From Pseudomonas rhizoryzae (GTDB lineage Bacteria > Pseudomonadota > Gammaproteobacteria > Pseudomonadales > Pseudomonadaceae), in contig NZ_SULM01000007.1 in the NCBI RefSeq assembly GCF_005250615.1, forward strand, positions 304,694-368,693: a DNA stretch of 64,000 nucleotides, written 5' to 3'. Made by a program: the position numbers and the translations under genes. Below the pieces are notes generated by a model. The model made no database searches. It was not told the DNA's origin and worked only from the letters and a program-made list of their open reading frames with translations. This document shows, in pieces, positions 43,505 through 52,602 of the stretch. Every line of letters starts with the position of its first letter. Within the stretch, counting starts at the first letter, position 1.

Positions 43505-43631
43505 TGAACGGTTTGGATAGCCGTTCTGCTCCTTTGCTGTTTAGTGTTGGCAGATTCTGGCCCCCGCTTGGGCGGACCAGACTTGGACTCCGGACTTCTC
43601 CCCTCCCCCGATGGAAGTCCGGAGTTTTTTT
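43505..43631 (+). ncRNA. ersA: ErsA small RNA (candidate)
   Basis: About 127 nt starting near 43505 downstream of an AlgU promoter and ending in an intrinsic terminator. The 5' hairpin GAACGG/CCGTTC (loop TTTGGATAG) and the pyrimidine-rich stretch CTCCTTTGCTG are visible. ErsA of P. aeruginosa is an envelope-stress sRNA of about 132 nt located directly beside engB, as here, and it represses algC and oprD. Identification rests on promoter, position and structure. The other usual neighbour, polA, is not present. Confidence 0.75.
43588..43631 (+). terminator. Intrinsic terminator of ErsA
   Basis: CTCCGGACTT (43588) pairs with AAGTCCGGAG (43615), followed by seven T residues. It ends within the last codon of the convergent engB gene. 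Confidence 0.88.
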
Positions 43632-44268
43632 ATGCCTCGGCGGCCGGCTCGCCCAGGCCCAGCCAAGCGGCCAGCACCCGCTGGGCGTCTTCCACACCCT
43701 GGCGCTTGGGCGCCGAAAACAGCTGGATGCTGGCGGTATCGCCCCAGCCTTGGCGCACGTCGCGCTGCACCTTGAGCAGAGCATTCTTCTGGGCACCGAA
43801 GGCGAGCTTGTCGGCCTTGGTCAACAGGATATGCAGCGGCATGGAACTGGCCTGGGCCCAGTCCAGCATCAAACGGTCGAACTCGGTCAGCGGATGGCGG
43901 ATGTCCATCAGCAGCACCACGCCGCTGAGCGAATGACGGCTGCTCAGATAGGCTTCCAGGTGCTCCTGCCAGTGCTGCTTGAGCGGGATCGGCACCTTGG
44001 CGTAGCCATAACCGGGCAGGTCCACCAGGCGTCGCTCTTCATCCAGGGAAAAGAAGTTGAGCAACTGGGTACGCCCAGGCGTCTTGGACGTGCGCGCCAG
44101 GCTCGCGTGGGTCAAGGTATTGAGCGCACTGGATTTGCCGGCGTTGGAGCGCCCGGCGAAGGCCACTTCCCGGCCGCTGTCGCTCGGGCACTGCTCGACC
44201 TTGGCGGCACTGATGAGAAAGGACGCCTGCTGGCACAGACCGACGATGGGATTCTTGAAGCTGGACAT
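43630..44268 (-). CDS. engB: Ribosome biogenesis GTPase EngB/YsxC
   Basis: A 212-residue Era-like GTPase required for 50S assembly. Walker A is [14 protein letters not shown] (G1), DLPGYGYAK (G3) and LLTKADKL (G4); the switch contains [13 protein letters not shown]. The start [18 protein letters not shown] at 44268 gives the normal length. The coding end lies in the ErsA terminator region. Confidence 0.93.
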   Translation of the reverse strand: MSSFKNPIVGLCQQASFLISAAKVEQCPSDSGREVAFAGRSNAGKSSALNTLTHASLARTSKTPGRTQLLNFFSLDEERRLVDLPGYGYAKVPIPLKQHWQEHLEAYLSSRHSLSGVVLLMDIRHPLTEFDRLMLDWAQASSMPLHILLTKADKLAFGAQKNALLKVQRDVRQGWGDTASIQLFSAPKRQGVEDAQRVLAAWLGLGEPAAEA

Positions 44269-44470
44269 GGGCGTACTCGCGACCGCGCGGCAAAGCCAGC
44301 AGTATATCGGATGCGCCAGATGAGGGCCCTGCCCTCCGGTAAGCTGAACGAAGCCTGAACATGGCCGGCGTCCACTAGGCAGGCGACTAGGCGTGGCGAT
44401 GCACCCGGCTACAATGCCCGCAGTTCGTAACGCCCGGTTGGTGGGCGTCTCATTCTTTAGGAGTAGCCCT

Positions 44471-45100
44471 ATGCGTAATCTGCTTTTCTCCGCCGTGTTC
44501 GCCGCCGCCAGCCTGTTCGGTGCAGTCGCCCATGCCGACGACATCCAAGCCGGCAAGCAATACACGGAATTGAGCAGCCCAGTGCCTACCTCCACACCCG
44601 GCAAGATCGAGGTGGTGGAGCTGTTCTGGTACGGCTGTCCGCACTGCTATGCCTTCGAGCCTACCCTCAACGCCTGGGTGAAAAAGCTGCCCGCTGACGT
44701 CGACTTCAAGCGCGTACCGGCCATGTTCGGCGGCATCTGGAACGTCCACGGTCAGTTGTTCGTGACCCTGGAAGCCATGGGTGTGGAAGCCAAGGTGCAC
44801 GACGCCGTCTTCGCCGCCATCCACAAGGAGCACAAGAAGCTGGACACCCCCGAGGCAATGGCCGACTTCCTCGCGACCCAGGGCGTGGATCGCGAGAAAT
44901 TCCTCAGCACCTACAACTCCTTCGCCGTGAAGGGGCAGGTGGAAAAGGACAAGAAGCTGGCCATGGCCTACCAGATCACCGGCGTACCGACCATGGTGGT
45001 CGACGGCAAGTACCGCTTCGACCTGGGCTCCGCCGGTGGTCCGGACGAGGCGCTGAAAGTCGCCGACTTCCTGATCCAGAAAGAACGCGCCGCCAAGTAA
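44471..45100 (+). CDS. dsbA: Thiol:disulfide interchange protein DsbA
   Basis: A 209-residue periplasmic oxidoreductase with a signal peptide ([22 protein letters not shown]). The redox motif is CPHC at Cys56-Cys59 in [11 protein letters not shown], and the cis-proline loop is [12 protein letters not shown]. It introduces disulphide bonds into exported proteins. AGGAG precedes the ATG. Cytochrome c4 genes that lie between engB and dsbA in P. aeruginosa are absent. Confidence 0.93.
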   Translation: MRNLLFSAVFAAASLFGAVAHADDIQAGKQYTELSSPVPTSTPGKIEVVELFWYGCPHCYAFEPTLNAWVKKLPADVDFKRVPAMFGGIWNVHGQLFVTLEAMGVEAKVHDAVFAAIHKEHKKLDTPEAMADFLATQGVDREKFLSTYNSFAVKGQVEKDKKLAMAYQITGVPTMVVDGKYRFDLGSAGGPDEALKVADFLIQKERAAK

Positions 45101-45106
45101 GTTTCC

Positions 45107-45133
45107 GCCGCCGCCGCATCCTGCGGCGGCGGC
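45107..45133 (+). terminator. GC-rich hairpin after dsbA
   Basis: GCCGCCGCCGCA and TGCGGCGGCGGC form a 12-base-pair stem with a TCC loop seven bases after the dsbA stop. No T-run follows, so termination efficiency is uncertain. Confidence 0.5.
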
Positions 45134-45277
45134 GCCTCAGCTCGTCCCTCCCAAGCGGCCTCCGGTCGTCCTGCTCAAACTTTCCTCGTACTGGCCGATA
45201 CCCTAGCGACTATCAAGTCGGCTGGCCGCCCCGTCGTGCCTGCCTGCCAGCCACCCTCAAGCCTTTGGAGCAGGCGG

Positions 45278-47038
45278 ATGGAGCGCGCGGACGTCGAACG
45301 CTGGAAAAACAAATACCTCGAAAGCCTCGAAAATCAAGAGCGCCTGGAAAGCCGGTGGGAGAACCGGCTCGACCTGGTGCGCCGGGGGCTGGTGCGCAGC
45401 AGCCTGGCCGCCGAAGGCAACGACGCGGCGGTGGACGCCTGCCTGGTCGAATTGCGTGACATCCTCCGCCGTGACGACAGCGACGCCGATCTCGCCAAGC
45501 TCATCCCGCGCCTGGAGCGCACGGTGCTCGACTCCGAACAGCGGCGGGAACTGCGGACGCGGCAGGTCGCCGAGGCCTTCGCCGAACTCTGCCGGCTACT
45601 GCTGACCCTCGAACTGCCGCGCGATCAGCGCAAGGCACTGAAGGGCTTTGCCAAGCGCGCCCAAGCCGCGGCCGGGCAACCGGGCGAGCTGCCTGCACTG
45701 CTGGGTGAGTTCAGCCGGCTCCAGCAACAAGCCCTGAGTGCCCTGCAACCCGACCAACCGGCGCGGCCCGGTTTCTTGCAGCGACTGCTCGGCGGCCGCG
45801 GCGAGCAGGCCGAAGACTCCGCCGCACCGCTGGCAGAGGCCGCAGCCACGGTAGCTGCAGACCCAGCCGTCGCGGAGCTACCGTCGCCAGCCGAACAGCC
45901 AGCGACAGCGCTCGGCGAGTCCGCGCCCGTCTCGCTGGAGCCGGCCGCCTCCGCCGACCCCGCCTATGCCCTGCCACCCGTTCCCGAGCCCGGTTACAGC
46001 GCCATCGCGCCGCACCTCGAAGCCACCCTGCTGCGCCTGCTCGACGACCTGGCCCTGCCCGACAGCCACAAGCCGCAGGCCGAACAGTTGCGCCAGCGGA
46101 TCCAGGGCAGCCTGAACTGGTACGAACTGGTCCCGGTGCTCGATGACCTGTCGATCCTGGTGCTCGCCCTCAATCATTCCGGCCAGAGCGAATTCCAGCA
46201 TTACCTGCGCCAACTCAACGAGCGCCTTTCGGCCTTCCAGACCGGCCTGCAGGATATCCATGTCGAGCGCCAGGACGGCCAGACCCAGGAGCGTGCCTTC
46301 GGCGATGCCCTGCGTGGCCAGGTGAACGAGCTACAGACGGAAGTCCAGGACGCCACCGACCTGGACAGCCTCAAGCTGTCGCTGGATGCCCGCCTCGAAG
46401 GCCTGCTGTCCAGCCTGGCCGACCAGCAGTCCCAGCGGGAAACCCGCGAGCAGGCAGCCAACGAACGCCTGACCGCGCTGACCGAAAGGGTCACCACCAT
46501 GGAGCGCGAAGCCCAGCAGTATCGCGGTCATCTGGAAGAGCAGCGGCAAAAGGCGCTGTGCGATCCGCTCACCGGGCTGCCCAATCGTGCCGCCTGGAGC
46601 GAGCGCCTGGAACTGGAGGTGGCCCTCTGGCAACGCCATGGTGGCGACCTGCTGTTGGCCGTGCTCGATGTGGACCTGTTCAAGCGCATCAACGATGGTT
46701 ATGGCCATCTGGCCGGCGACAAGGTGCTCAAGATCATCGGTGGCGAATTGCAGCGTCGCCTGCGCAAGACTGACTTCATCGCCCGCTTCGGTGGCGAAGA
46801 ATTCGTCTTGCTGCTGGGCGCCACCCCCATCGCGGGTGGCGTTACGCTGCTCGAACAGCTGCGCGCCGCCGTGGCGGCCTGCCCCTTCCATTTCAAGGGC
46901 GAACGCGTGGTCATTACCCTGTCCGCTGGTCTTGCGGCCTTTGCGCCGGGCGAAGATGCCGATACCGTATTCGAGCGTGCCGACCAGGCGCTCTACCGCG
47001 CCAAACGCGCCGGACGCGATCGCCTGGAAGTGGCCTGA
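45278..47038 (+). CDS. dgcH: GGDEF-domain diguanylate cyclase
   Basis: A 586-residue cytoplasmic protein. The N-terminal half is helical and divided by an Ala/Pro-rich linker (about 180-235); two coiled-coil stretches (about 325-430) precede the GGDEF domain (about 435-586). The active site is [10 protein letters not shown], with [12 protein letters not shown] at the domain start, so c-di-GMP synthesis is expected. The RxxD inhibitory site is seen as RLRKTD upstream of the signature in this family but was not firmly located. It corresponds by context to PA5487. GGAG precedes ATG 45278. Confidence 0.85.
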   Translation: MERADVERWKNKYLESLENQERLESRWENRLDLVRRGLVRSSLAAEGNDAAVDACLVELRDILRRDDSDADLAKLIPRLERTVLDSEQRRELRTRQVAEAFAELCRLLLTLELPRDQRKALKGFAKRAQAAAGQPGELPALLGEFSRLQQQALSALQPDQPARPGFLQRLLGGRGEQAEDSAAPLAEAAATVAADPAVAELPSPAEQPATALGESAPVSLEPAASADPAYALPPVPEPGYSAIAPHLEATLLRLLDDLALPDSHKPQAEQLRQRIQGSLNWYELVPVLDDLSILVLALNHSGQSEFQHYLRQLNERLSAFQTGLQDIHVERQDGQTQERAFGDALRGQVNELQTEVQDATDLDSLKLSLDARLEGLLSSLADQQSQRETREQAANERLTALTERVTTMEREAQQYRGHLEEQRQKALCDPLTGLPNRAAWSERLELEVALWQRHGGDLLLAVLDVDLFKRINDGYGHLAGDKVLKIIGGELQRRLRKTDFIARFGGEEFVLLLGATPIAGGVTLLEQLRAAVAACPFHFKGERVVITLSAGLAAFAPGEDADTVFERADQALYRAKRAGRDRLEVA

Positions 47039-47063
47039 CCCTTTCCAGCTTCGCGAGGTAACC

Positions 47064-47849
47064 GTGCGCTATCTGTTCAAGCTCCTTCCCTGGCTACTCT
47101 GTGGCCTGCTGCTGGCCGGCTGCGCCAGCGGTCCGCGTATCAACGACGACTACACCTCCCGCGATCAGGACAGTCGGGTGCAATACATCGTGTTGCACTA
47201 CACCGCCGCCGACTCCAAGCAGTCACTCAAGCTGCTGACTCAGGCCGGCGTCAGCGCCCATTATCTGATCGATACGGACGGCACCATCTATCGCCTGGTG
47301 GACGAGAATCGCCGCGCCTGGCATGCCGGTGCCAGCGAATGGGAAGGCCGTACCTGGCTCAACTCCACCTCCATCGGCATCGAGATGGTCAACCTGGGCT
47401 TTCGCGATACCCCGACCGGGCGCCAGTGGTATCCCTTCAGCGAAGCCCAGATCCAGGCGCTGATTCCGCTACTTAAGGACATCGAACAGCGGCATGGCCT
47501 GGATCGCAGGGCCATCGTCGGCCACAGCGACATCGCCCCGGGGCGCAAGCAGGACCCCGGCCCGCTATTTCCCTGGTCACGGCTGGCCGCCGCCGGCCTG
47601 ATCAACTGGCCAGACCCCGCCGTGGTCGCCCAGCGCCAGGCCAGCCTGGGCGGCGTGCTGCCATCACCGGCGTGGTTCCAGGACCAGTTGGCGCGTATCG
47701 GTTATGCGGTGCCTCGCACTGGCGTGCTCGATGCCGCCACCCGCGACGTCATCGGCGCCTTCCAGATGAAATACCGGCCAGGGCGTTTCGATGGCCAGCC
47801 GGATCTGCAGACAGCGGCTCTGTTGCTCAGCCTGCCCAGCGGTCGCTGA
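47064..47849 (+). CDS. ampDh2: N-acetylmuramoyl-L-alanine amidase AmpDh2 (lipoprotein)
   Basis: A 261-residue amidase_2 zinc hydrolase, outer-membrane lipoprotein by its lipobox LLAGCAS (Cys19-20). Zinc ligands are in YIVLHYTAADS and VGHSDIAPGRKQDPGPLFPW. A C-terminal peptidoglycan-binding helical domain follows (about 195-255). It cleaves the stem peptide from murein in the periplasm. Translation starts at GTG 47064 with GAGG upstream, 25 bp after the cyclase gene. Confidence 0.88.
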   Translation: MRYLFKLLPWLLCGLLLAGCASGPRINDDYTSRDQDSRVQYIVLHYTAADSKQSLKLLTQAGVSAHYLIDTDGTIYRLVDENRRAWHAGASEWEGRTWLNSTSIGIEMVNLGFRDTPTGRQWYPFSEAQIQALIPLLKDIEQRHGLDRRAIVGHSDIAPGRKQDPGPLFPWSRLAAAGLINWPDPAVVAQRQASLGGVLPSPAWFQDQLARIGYAVPRTGVLDAATRDVIGAFQMKYRPGRFDGQPDLQTAALLLSLPSGR

Positions 47850-47919
47850 GCGTTTTCAACACAAAGAGAGACAGCACTCCGCCTACCCTCTCCGGAGTAG
47901 GCGTAGCCCTATCGAACCG

Positions 47920-49017
47920 CTACAGGCGTACGCTGGCGAAAGTCGATTCGCCCTGCGCCTGGCTCAAGGCCGCGAGCGCCGAAGAAGCCGGCATCAGTGA
48001 CAATTCCTGGGACAGTGGCATCAGGGAGATGGGCTGCTGAATGGTCGGACCCTGGCGCTCGTCACGCGGCGGGATACCGAAGTACTCGCGGTAGCACTTG
48101 GAAAAGTGCGGGGTGGAGACGAAGCCGCATACCGAAGCGACCTCGATGATCGAGAGCGTGGTCTGCTTGAGCAGCTGCCGCGCGCGGATCAGACGCAGCT
48201 TGAGGTAGTAACGCGACGGCGAGCAGTGCAGGTACTTCTGGAACAGTCGCTCCAACTGCCGCCGGGACACATCCACGTACACGGCCAGCTCGTCGAGATC
48301 GATGGGCTCTTCCAGGTTGGCTTCCATCAGCGCCACGATTTCCTGCAACTTGGGCTGGTTGGTGCCGAGCATATGCTTGAGAGGTACGCGCTGGTGATCC
48401 TGTTCGTTGCGAATACGCTCGTAGATGAACATTTCCGAGATGGCGGCGGACAGTTCGCGGCCATGCTCGCGGCCGATCAGGTGCAGCATCATGTCCATCG
48501 GCGCGGTACCGCCAGAGGCCGTGCAGCGATTACGGTCGATGGTGAATAGACGCGTGCTCAGCACGACGCGCGGATAGGCTTCCTGCAGTGCCGCCAGGGT
48601 CTCCCAGTGCACGCTGCAGTCGTACCCATCGAGCAGCCCGGCGCGGGCCAGCGCCCAGCTACCAGTACAGACCGCACCCAGCTTGCGCCCTTGGCGTGCC
48701 TGACTCTGCAACCAGGTGCAGTGCTCGCGCGACACGCTCCGCTGGATACCCACGCCACCACAGACGATTACCATGTCCATTGCCGGAGCCGCGCTCACGG
48801 CGCTATCGGGAGTGATCTGCAAGCCATCGCTGGCCCGCACCGGACGGCCGTCCAGGCTCAGGGTACACCAGCGATAGAGCTCCCGCCCCGACAGCTGATT
48901 GGCCATGCGCAGCGGCTCCACGACCGAAGCCAGGGAGATGAGCGTGAAGTTATCCAGTAGTAGAAAACCAATGGACTGCATGGCACGAGGCTGTGACGGG
49001 GATTGAACGGACGACAT
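47920..49017 (-). CDS. gbdR: Glycine betaine catabolism regulator GbdR
   Basis: A 365-residue AraC-family activator with an N-terminal GATase1/DJ-1-like sensing domain (FLLLDNFTLISLASVVEPLRMANQ, with KLGAVCTGSWALARAGLLDG near the ligand site) and a C-terminal pair of helix-turn-helix motifs (VDVSRRQLERLFQKYLHCSPSRYY, ASVCGFVSTPHFSKCYREYFG). It senses glycine betaine or dimethylglycine and activates genes like those at 49-62 kb. The start MSSVQSPSQP at 49017 was chosen with AGGAGAG just upstream. Confidence 0.9.
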   Translation of the reverse strand: MSSVQSPSQPRAMQSIGFLLLDNFTLISLASVVEPLRMANQLSGRELYRWCTLSLDGRPVRASDGLQITPDSAVSAAPAMDMVIVCGGVGIQRSVSREHCTWLQSQARQGRKLGAVCTGSWALARAGLLDGYDCSVHWETLAALQEAYPRVVLSTRLFTIDRNRCTASGGTAPMDMMLHLIGREHGRELSAAISEMFIYERIRNEQDHQRVPLKHMLGTNQPKLQEIVALMEANLEEPIDLDELAVYVDVSRRQLERLFQKYLHCSPSRYYLKLRLIRARQLLKQTTLSIIEVASVCGFVSTPHFSKCYREYFGIPPRDERQGPTIQQPISLMPLSQELSLMPASSALAALSQAQGESTFASVRL

Positions 49018-49481
49018 GGTAGGACTCTCCTTCACGCAGGCTGAAGGCCCTTTCTGGGCTCTTTTGAAGTCCGGCGAACGGCCTGGGCCAGGCAAGATGT
49101 CGCGGACACGTAAGTTATGTCGCAAATCCCATGCCGGAATCGGCAGAACCTTTCACTGCCGAAGCGGTCTGCGCCGGACAAACCACGCCCCAGGGCGAGA
49201 GGGCCTTGATTGAATAGGGTTTTTAGTTGCGACCAAACGCATCCCAGACCGACCTTTTATTGATAGCCAGTGGCCATACCTGCTACCTCGGTAACACCAA
49301 AGCGTAACGGGGGCGCGCCAAAATGTGGCAACTCGACTCAGCGAGCACGGTTCTAGGTCAGGGCCACAACCGCCTGTCGCTCTTCTGCTTACTTGTAGCG
49401 CCAGGCCGCAAACAGCGCTACTAGACGGCTCGGTAAGTGCAGCGGTGAAGTTTTCGACCTTCCTGATCACTGGAGTCCAGG
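49018..49481. promoter_or_regulatory. 464-bp divergent control region of gbdR and a choline-binding protein gene
   Basis: ATGTCGC occurs at 49097-49103 and 49117-49123, an exact 20-bp-period direct repeat of the kind AraC-family proteins bind. ATGCCGG follows at 49131. Related TGTCGCA copies stand before the second binding-protein gene (50560-50567, inverted) and glyA (61848-61856, inverted). They are candidate GbdR half-sites. Nothing else was recognised in this stretch. Confidence 0.45.
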
Positions 49482-50420
49482 ATGAAGATAGCCGTCTGCG
49501 TGGCACTGTCCGGCCTGTTGTTGTGCACGACCCTCCAGGCCGCCGAACCCGAAAACTGTCGTAGCGTGCGCTTCACCGACGTCGGTTGGAGCGATCTTGC
49601 GATCACCAACGCGATGGCCCGCTATCTGCTCGGCGCGCTCGGTTATGAAACCGAGGTTACCCGCCTATCCCTGCCAAACAGCTACGACGCCTTGGCCAAG
49701 AACGATGCCGATGTCTTCCTCGGCAACTGGATGCCGGCGCAGGCCAAGGTCAGCCAGGCCTTTATCGACAACGGCAGCGTCGAGCGGCTGCGCAGCAATC
49801 TCGAAGGGGCCCGCTACACCCTGGCCGTCCCCCAATACGTCTACGACGCTGGGGTGAAGAATTTCGCCGACATCGCCCGCTTCGGCGATCGCTTCGACCA
49901 CACCCTCTATGGCATCGAGAAGGGCAACGACGGTAACGCCTTGGTCAAGAAGATGATTGCCAGCAACGCCTTCGGCCTGGGTGACTTCAAACTCGACGAA
50001 TCCAGCGAGCAAGGCATGTTGACTCAGGTGCGCATGAAGCACTTGCTGAACAATCAGTGGATCGTCTTCCTCGCCTGGGAACCGCATCCGATGAACCTGA
50101 GATACAAGCTGGCCTATCTCGACGGCGGGGACGATTACTTCGGCCCGAACCAGGGCGGCGCCACGGTCTATACCGTGGTACGCAAGGGTTACGCCCAGCA
50201 ATGTCCCAACGTCGGCAAACTGCTCGGCAACCTGGTCTTCACCCCGGCCATGGAGAACCTCCTGATGGATCGGGTGGCCAACGAGCAGGAGAACCCGCGG
50301 CGTGCGGTGCGAACCTGGCTCAAGCAGAACCCCGAGCAGCTGGAGGCCTGGCTCAAGGGCGTCAACACGCGCAGCGGCGCCCCGGGAAACGCCGCGGTCA
50401 AGGCCAGCCTGGCCAATTGA
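49482..50420 (+). CDS. Choline/betaine ABC transporter substrate-binding protein, paralogue 1
   Basis: A 312-residue periplasmic binding protein of the OpuAC/ProX-like type (signal to about residue 20). FTDVGWSDLAITNAMARYLLGALGYET and DADVFLGNWMPAQAKV are the aromatic-box ligand regions for quaternary amines. WEPHPMNLRYKLAYLDGGDDYFGPNQGG matches the CbcX/CaiX/BetX family. About 60% of residues look shared with the next copy (50701-51636). It may differ in ligand (for example betaine or carnitine). Confidence 0.87.
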   Translation: MKIAVCVALSGLLLCTTLQAAEPENCRSVRFTDVGWSDLAITNAMARYLLGALGYETEVTRLSLPNSYDALAKNDADVFLGNWMPAQAKVSQAFIDNGSVERLRSNLEGARYTLAVPQYVYDAGVKNFADIARFGDRFDHTLYGIEKGNDGNALVKKMIASNAFGLGDFKLDESSEQGMLTQVRMKHLLNNQWIVFLAWEPHPMNLRYKLAYLDGGDDYFGPNQGGATVYTVVRKGYAQQCPNVGKLLGNLVFTPAMENLLMDRVANEQENPRRAVRTWLKQNPEQLEAWLKGVNTRSGAPGNAAVKASLAN

Positions 50421-50559
50421 CGCGCGCCTCACACAAGGCCTGCCGAGGTACTGCTGCAGCTATCGAACCGAGTTTTCCAGCCAGGCCGCGCCAGCGGATC
50501 ACGGAAATTACCTGATCTTTCCTCCACGCTGTGCCGAGGCTCAAGGGGTTCAAGCTGGA

Positions 50560-50588
50560 TGCGACATTTCCGCTTCTGGTTACGACGC
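50560..50588. promoter_or_regulatory. Candidate GbdR site upstream of the second binding-protein gene
   Basis: TGCGACAT at 50560-50567 is the complement of the ATGTCGCA found before 49482, and a weaker ACGACGC lies one period of about 21 bp later. It is 113-141 bp upstream of ATG 50701, an appropriate activator distance. Confidence 0.4.
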
Positions 50589-50700
50589 CGCGTACACTGC
50601 TAGCGACGCAGGCGGTAGGCGAGCCTGGGGGGATAGGTTACAGATAAATACACGCGGGGCTCATCGAAAAGCCCTCCGCCAAACTCTAGGAGAGTTGTCC

Positions 50701-51636
50701 ATGAAAGGTCGTTCCCGTTGGCTCTTGGGTGTTGCACTGTCGGCTCCGCTGGTCGCGCTGGCCGCCGAGCCAGCTTCTTGTGACAAGGTTCGCTTTGCTG
50801 ACGTCGGCTGGACCGACATCACGGTCACCACGGCGGTAACCAGCGAGGTGCTGAAGGCCCTCGGTTACCAGACCACGACCAACATGATCTCCGTACCCGT
50901 TACCTACAAGTCGCTGCAGAACAAGGATATCGACGTCTTCCTCGGCAACTGGATGCCGAGCATGGCCGCCGATATCAAGCCCTACACCGACAATGGCAGC
51001 GTCGAGACGCTGCGCGCCAACCTCGAAGGCGCCAAGTACACCCTGGCGGTACCCGACTACGTCTACGATGCCGGGGTGAAGACCTTCGCCGACCTCGCCA
51101 AGTACGCCGACAAGTTCGACGACAAGATCTATGGCATCGAGCCAGGCAACGACGGTAACCGCCTGATCCAGGGCATGATCGACAAGAACACCTTCGATCT
51201 GGGTAAGTTCAAGCTGGTTGAATCCAGTGAAGCGGGCATGCTGTCCCAGGTGCAGCGCGCCGAGCGGCGCAAGCAGTGGGTGGTCTTCCTCGGCTGGGAA
51301 CCCCATCCGATGAACACCCGCTTCAAGATGAAGTACCTCTCGGGCGGCGACGACGTCTTCGGTCCCAACTACGGTGGCGCCACCATCTACACCAACGTCC
51401 GCAAGGGCTACGTCCAGGAATGCCCGAACGTGGGCAAGCTGCTGACCAACCTGTCCTTCACCCTGGACATGGAAAACCAGCTGATGGACAAGGTCCTCAA
51501 CGAAAAAGAGGCGCCGAGCGCCGCCGCCAAAGCCTGGATCAAGGCTCATCCGCAGCAACTCGAACAGTGGCTGGCCGGGGTGACCACGCGTGATGGCAAA
51601 CCGGGTCTCGCCGCGGTCAAGGCTGCCGGCCTGTAA
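50701..51636 (+). CDS. cbcX: Choline ABC transporter substrate-binding protein
   Basis: A 311-residue secreted binding protein (signal MKGRSRWLLGVALSAPLVALAA). FADVGWTDITVTTAVTSEVLKALGYQT and KDIDVFLGNWMPSM form the ligand aromatic box, and CPNVGKLLTNLSFTLDMENQLM follows. AGGAG precedes ATG 50701, 105 bp ahead of the permease gene. Located with cbcW and cbcV it supplies choline/betaine to the importer. Confidence 0.92.
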   Translation: MKGRSRWLLGVALSAPLVALAAEPASCDKVRFADVGWTDITVTTAVTSEVLKALGYQTTTNMISVPVTYKSLQNKDIDVFLGNWMPSMAADIKPYTDNGSVETLRANLEGAKYTLAVPDYVYDAGVKTFADLAKYADKFDDKIYGIEPGNDGNRLIQGMIDKNTFDLGKFKLVESSEAGMLSQVQRAERRKQWVVFLGWEPHPMNTRFKMKYLSGGDDVFGPNYGGATIYTNVRKGYVQECPNVGKLLTNLSFTLDMENQLMDKVLNEKEAPSAAAKAWIKAHPQQLEQWLAGVTTRDGKPGLAAVKAAGL

Positions 51637-51741
51637 CAAGTACGACTTCCAACCCTCCCACGCCGGTTCGGGTGGGAACTGCCGCAGCCGGAGCAACTCT
51701 GCCTGCTCCTTCCTTCCACAGACCAGCTGACGGGCATCGCT

Positions 51742-52599
51742 ATGACGAGCTTCGCTATGTTGCTAACAGAACACAAACTTCCCTTGGGACAGTACATCGC
51801 CAATTTCATCGACTGGCTGACGCTGCATGGCGCCAGCGTGTTCGACAAGATCTCCGACGTACTCTCCTCCCTCATCCACGGCCTTACCGCCGGCCTGATG
51901 TGGTTCCACCCGTTGGCCTTCATCGGCCTGGTAGTGGTCGGGGTGTATCTGCTGCAACGTAGCATCGGGCTCACCGTGTTCGCCCTCGCCGCCTTGCTGC
52001 TGATCCTCAACCTGGGCTATTGGCAGGAGACCATGGAAACCCTGGCCCAGGTGGTGTTCGCCACCCTGGTGTGCATCGCCGTCGGCGTGCCGTTGGGCAT
52101 CATCGCGGCCCACAAGCCCTGGTTCTACACCGGCCTGCGTCCGGTGCTCGACCTGATGCAGACGGTGCCGACCTTCGTCTACCTGATCCCCACCCTGACC
52201 CTGTTCGGCCTGGGCGTAGTGCCGGGACTGATCTCCACCGTGGTCTTCGCCGTGGCCGCCCCCATTCGCCTGACCTGCCTGGGTATCCAGGATGTCCCGG
52301 CCGAACTGATGGACGCCGGCAAGGCCTTCGGTTGCTCGCGCTGGCAGTTGCTGACCCGTATCGAACTCCCGCACGCCATGCCCAGCATCGGTGCCGGTAT
52401 CACCCAGTGCATCATGCTCTCGCTGTCCATGGTGGTGATCGCCGCGCTGGTGGGTGCCGACGGCCTGGGCAAGCCGGTGGTGAACGCGCTCAACACCGCG
52501 GACATCTCCCTGGGCTTCGAAGCCGGGCTGTCCATCGTCCTGATCGCCATCCTGCTCGACCGGGTGTGCAAGCAACCCGCCCCACGCGAGGTTAAATAA
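51742..52599 (+). CDS. cbcW: Choline ABC transporter permease
   Basis: A 285-residue OpuAB/ProW-type permease with six predicted helices. The EAA-like loop ELMDAGKAFGCSRWQLLTRIELPHAMPSIGAGI lies at about 192-224. It imports choline or related amines with CbcV ATPase. Three bases separate it from cbcV. The start at 51742 could be replaced by the internal ATG MLLTEHKLPLG. Confidence 0.92.
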   Translation: MTSFAMLLTEHKLPLGQYIANFIDWLTLHGASVFDKISDVLSSLIHGLTAGLMWFHPLAFIGLVVVGVYLLQRSIGLTVFALAALLLILNLGYWQETMETLAQVVFATLVCIAVGVPLGIIAAHKPWFYTGLRPVLDLMQTVPTFVYLIPTLTLFGLGVVPGLISTVVFAVAAPIRLTCLGIQDVPAELMDAGKAFGCSRWQLLTRIELPHAMPSIGAGITQCIMLSLSMVVIAALVGADGLGKPVVNALNTADISLGFEAGLSIVLIAILLDRVCKQPAPREVK

Positions 52600-52602
52600 G
52601 TC

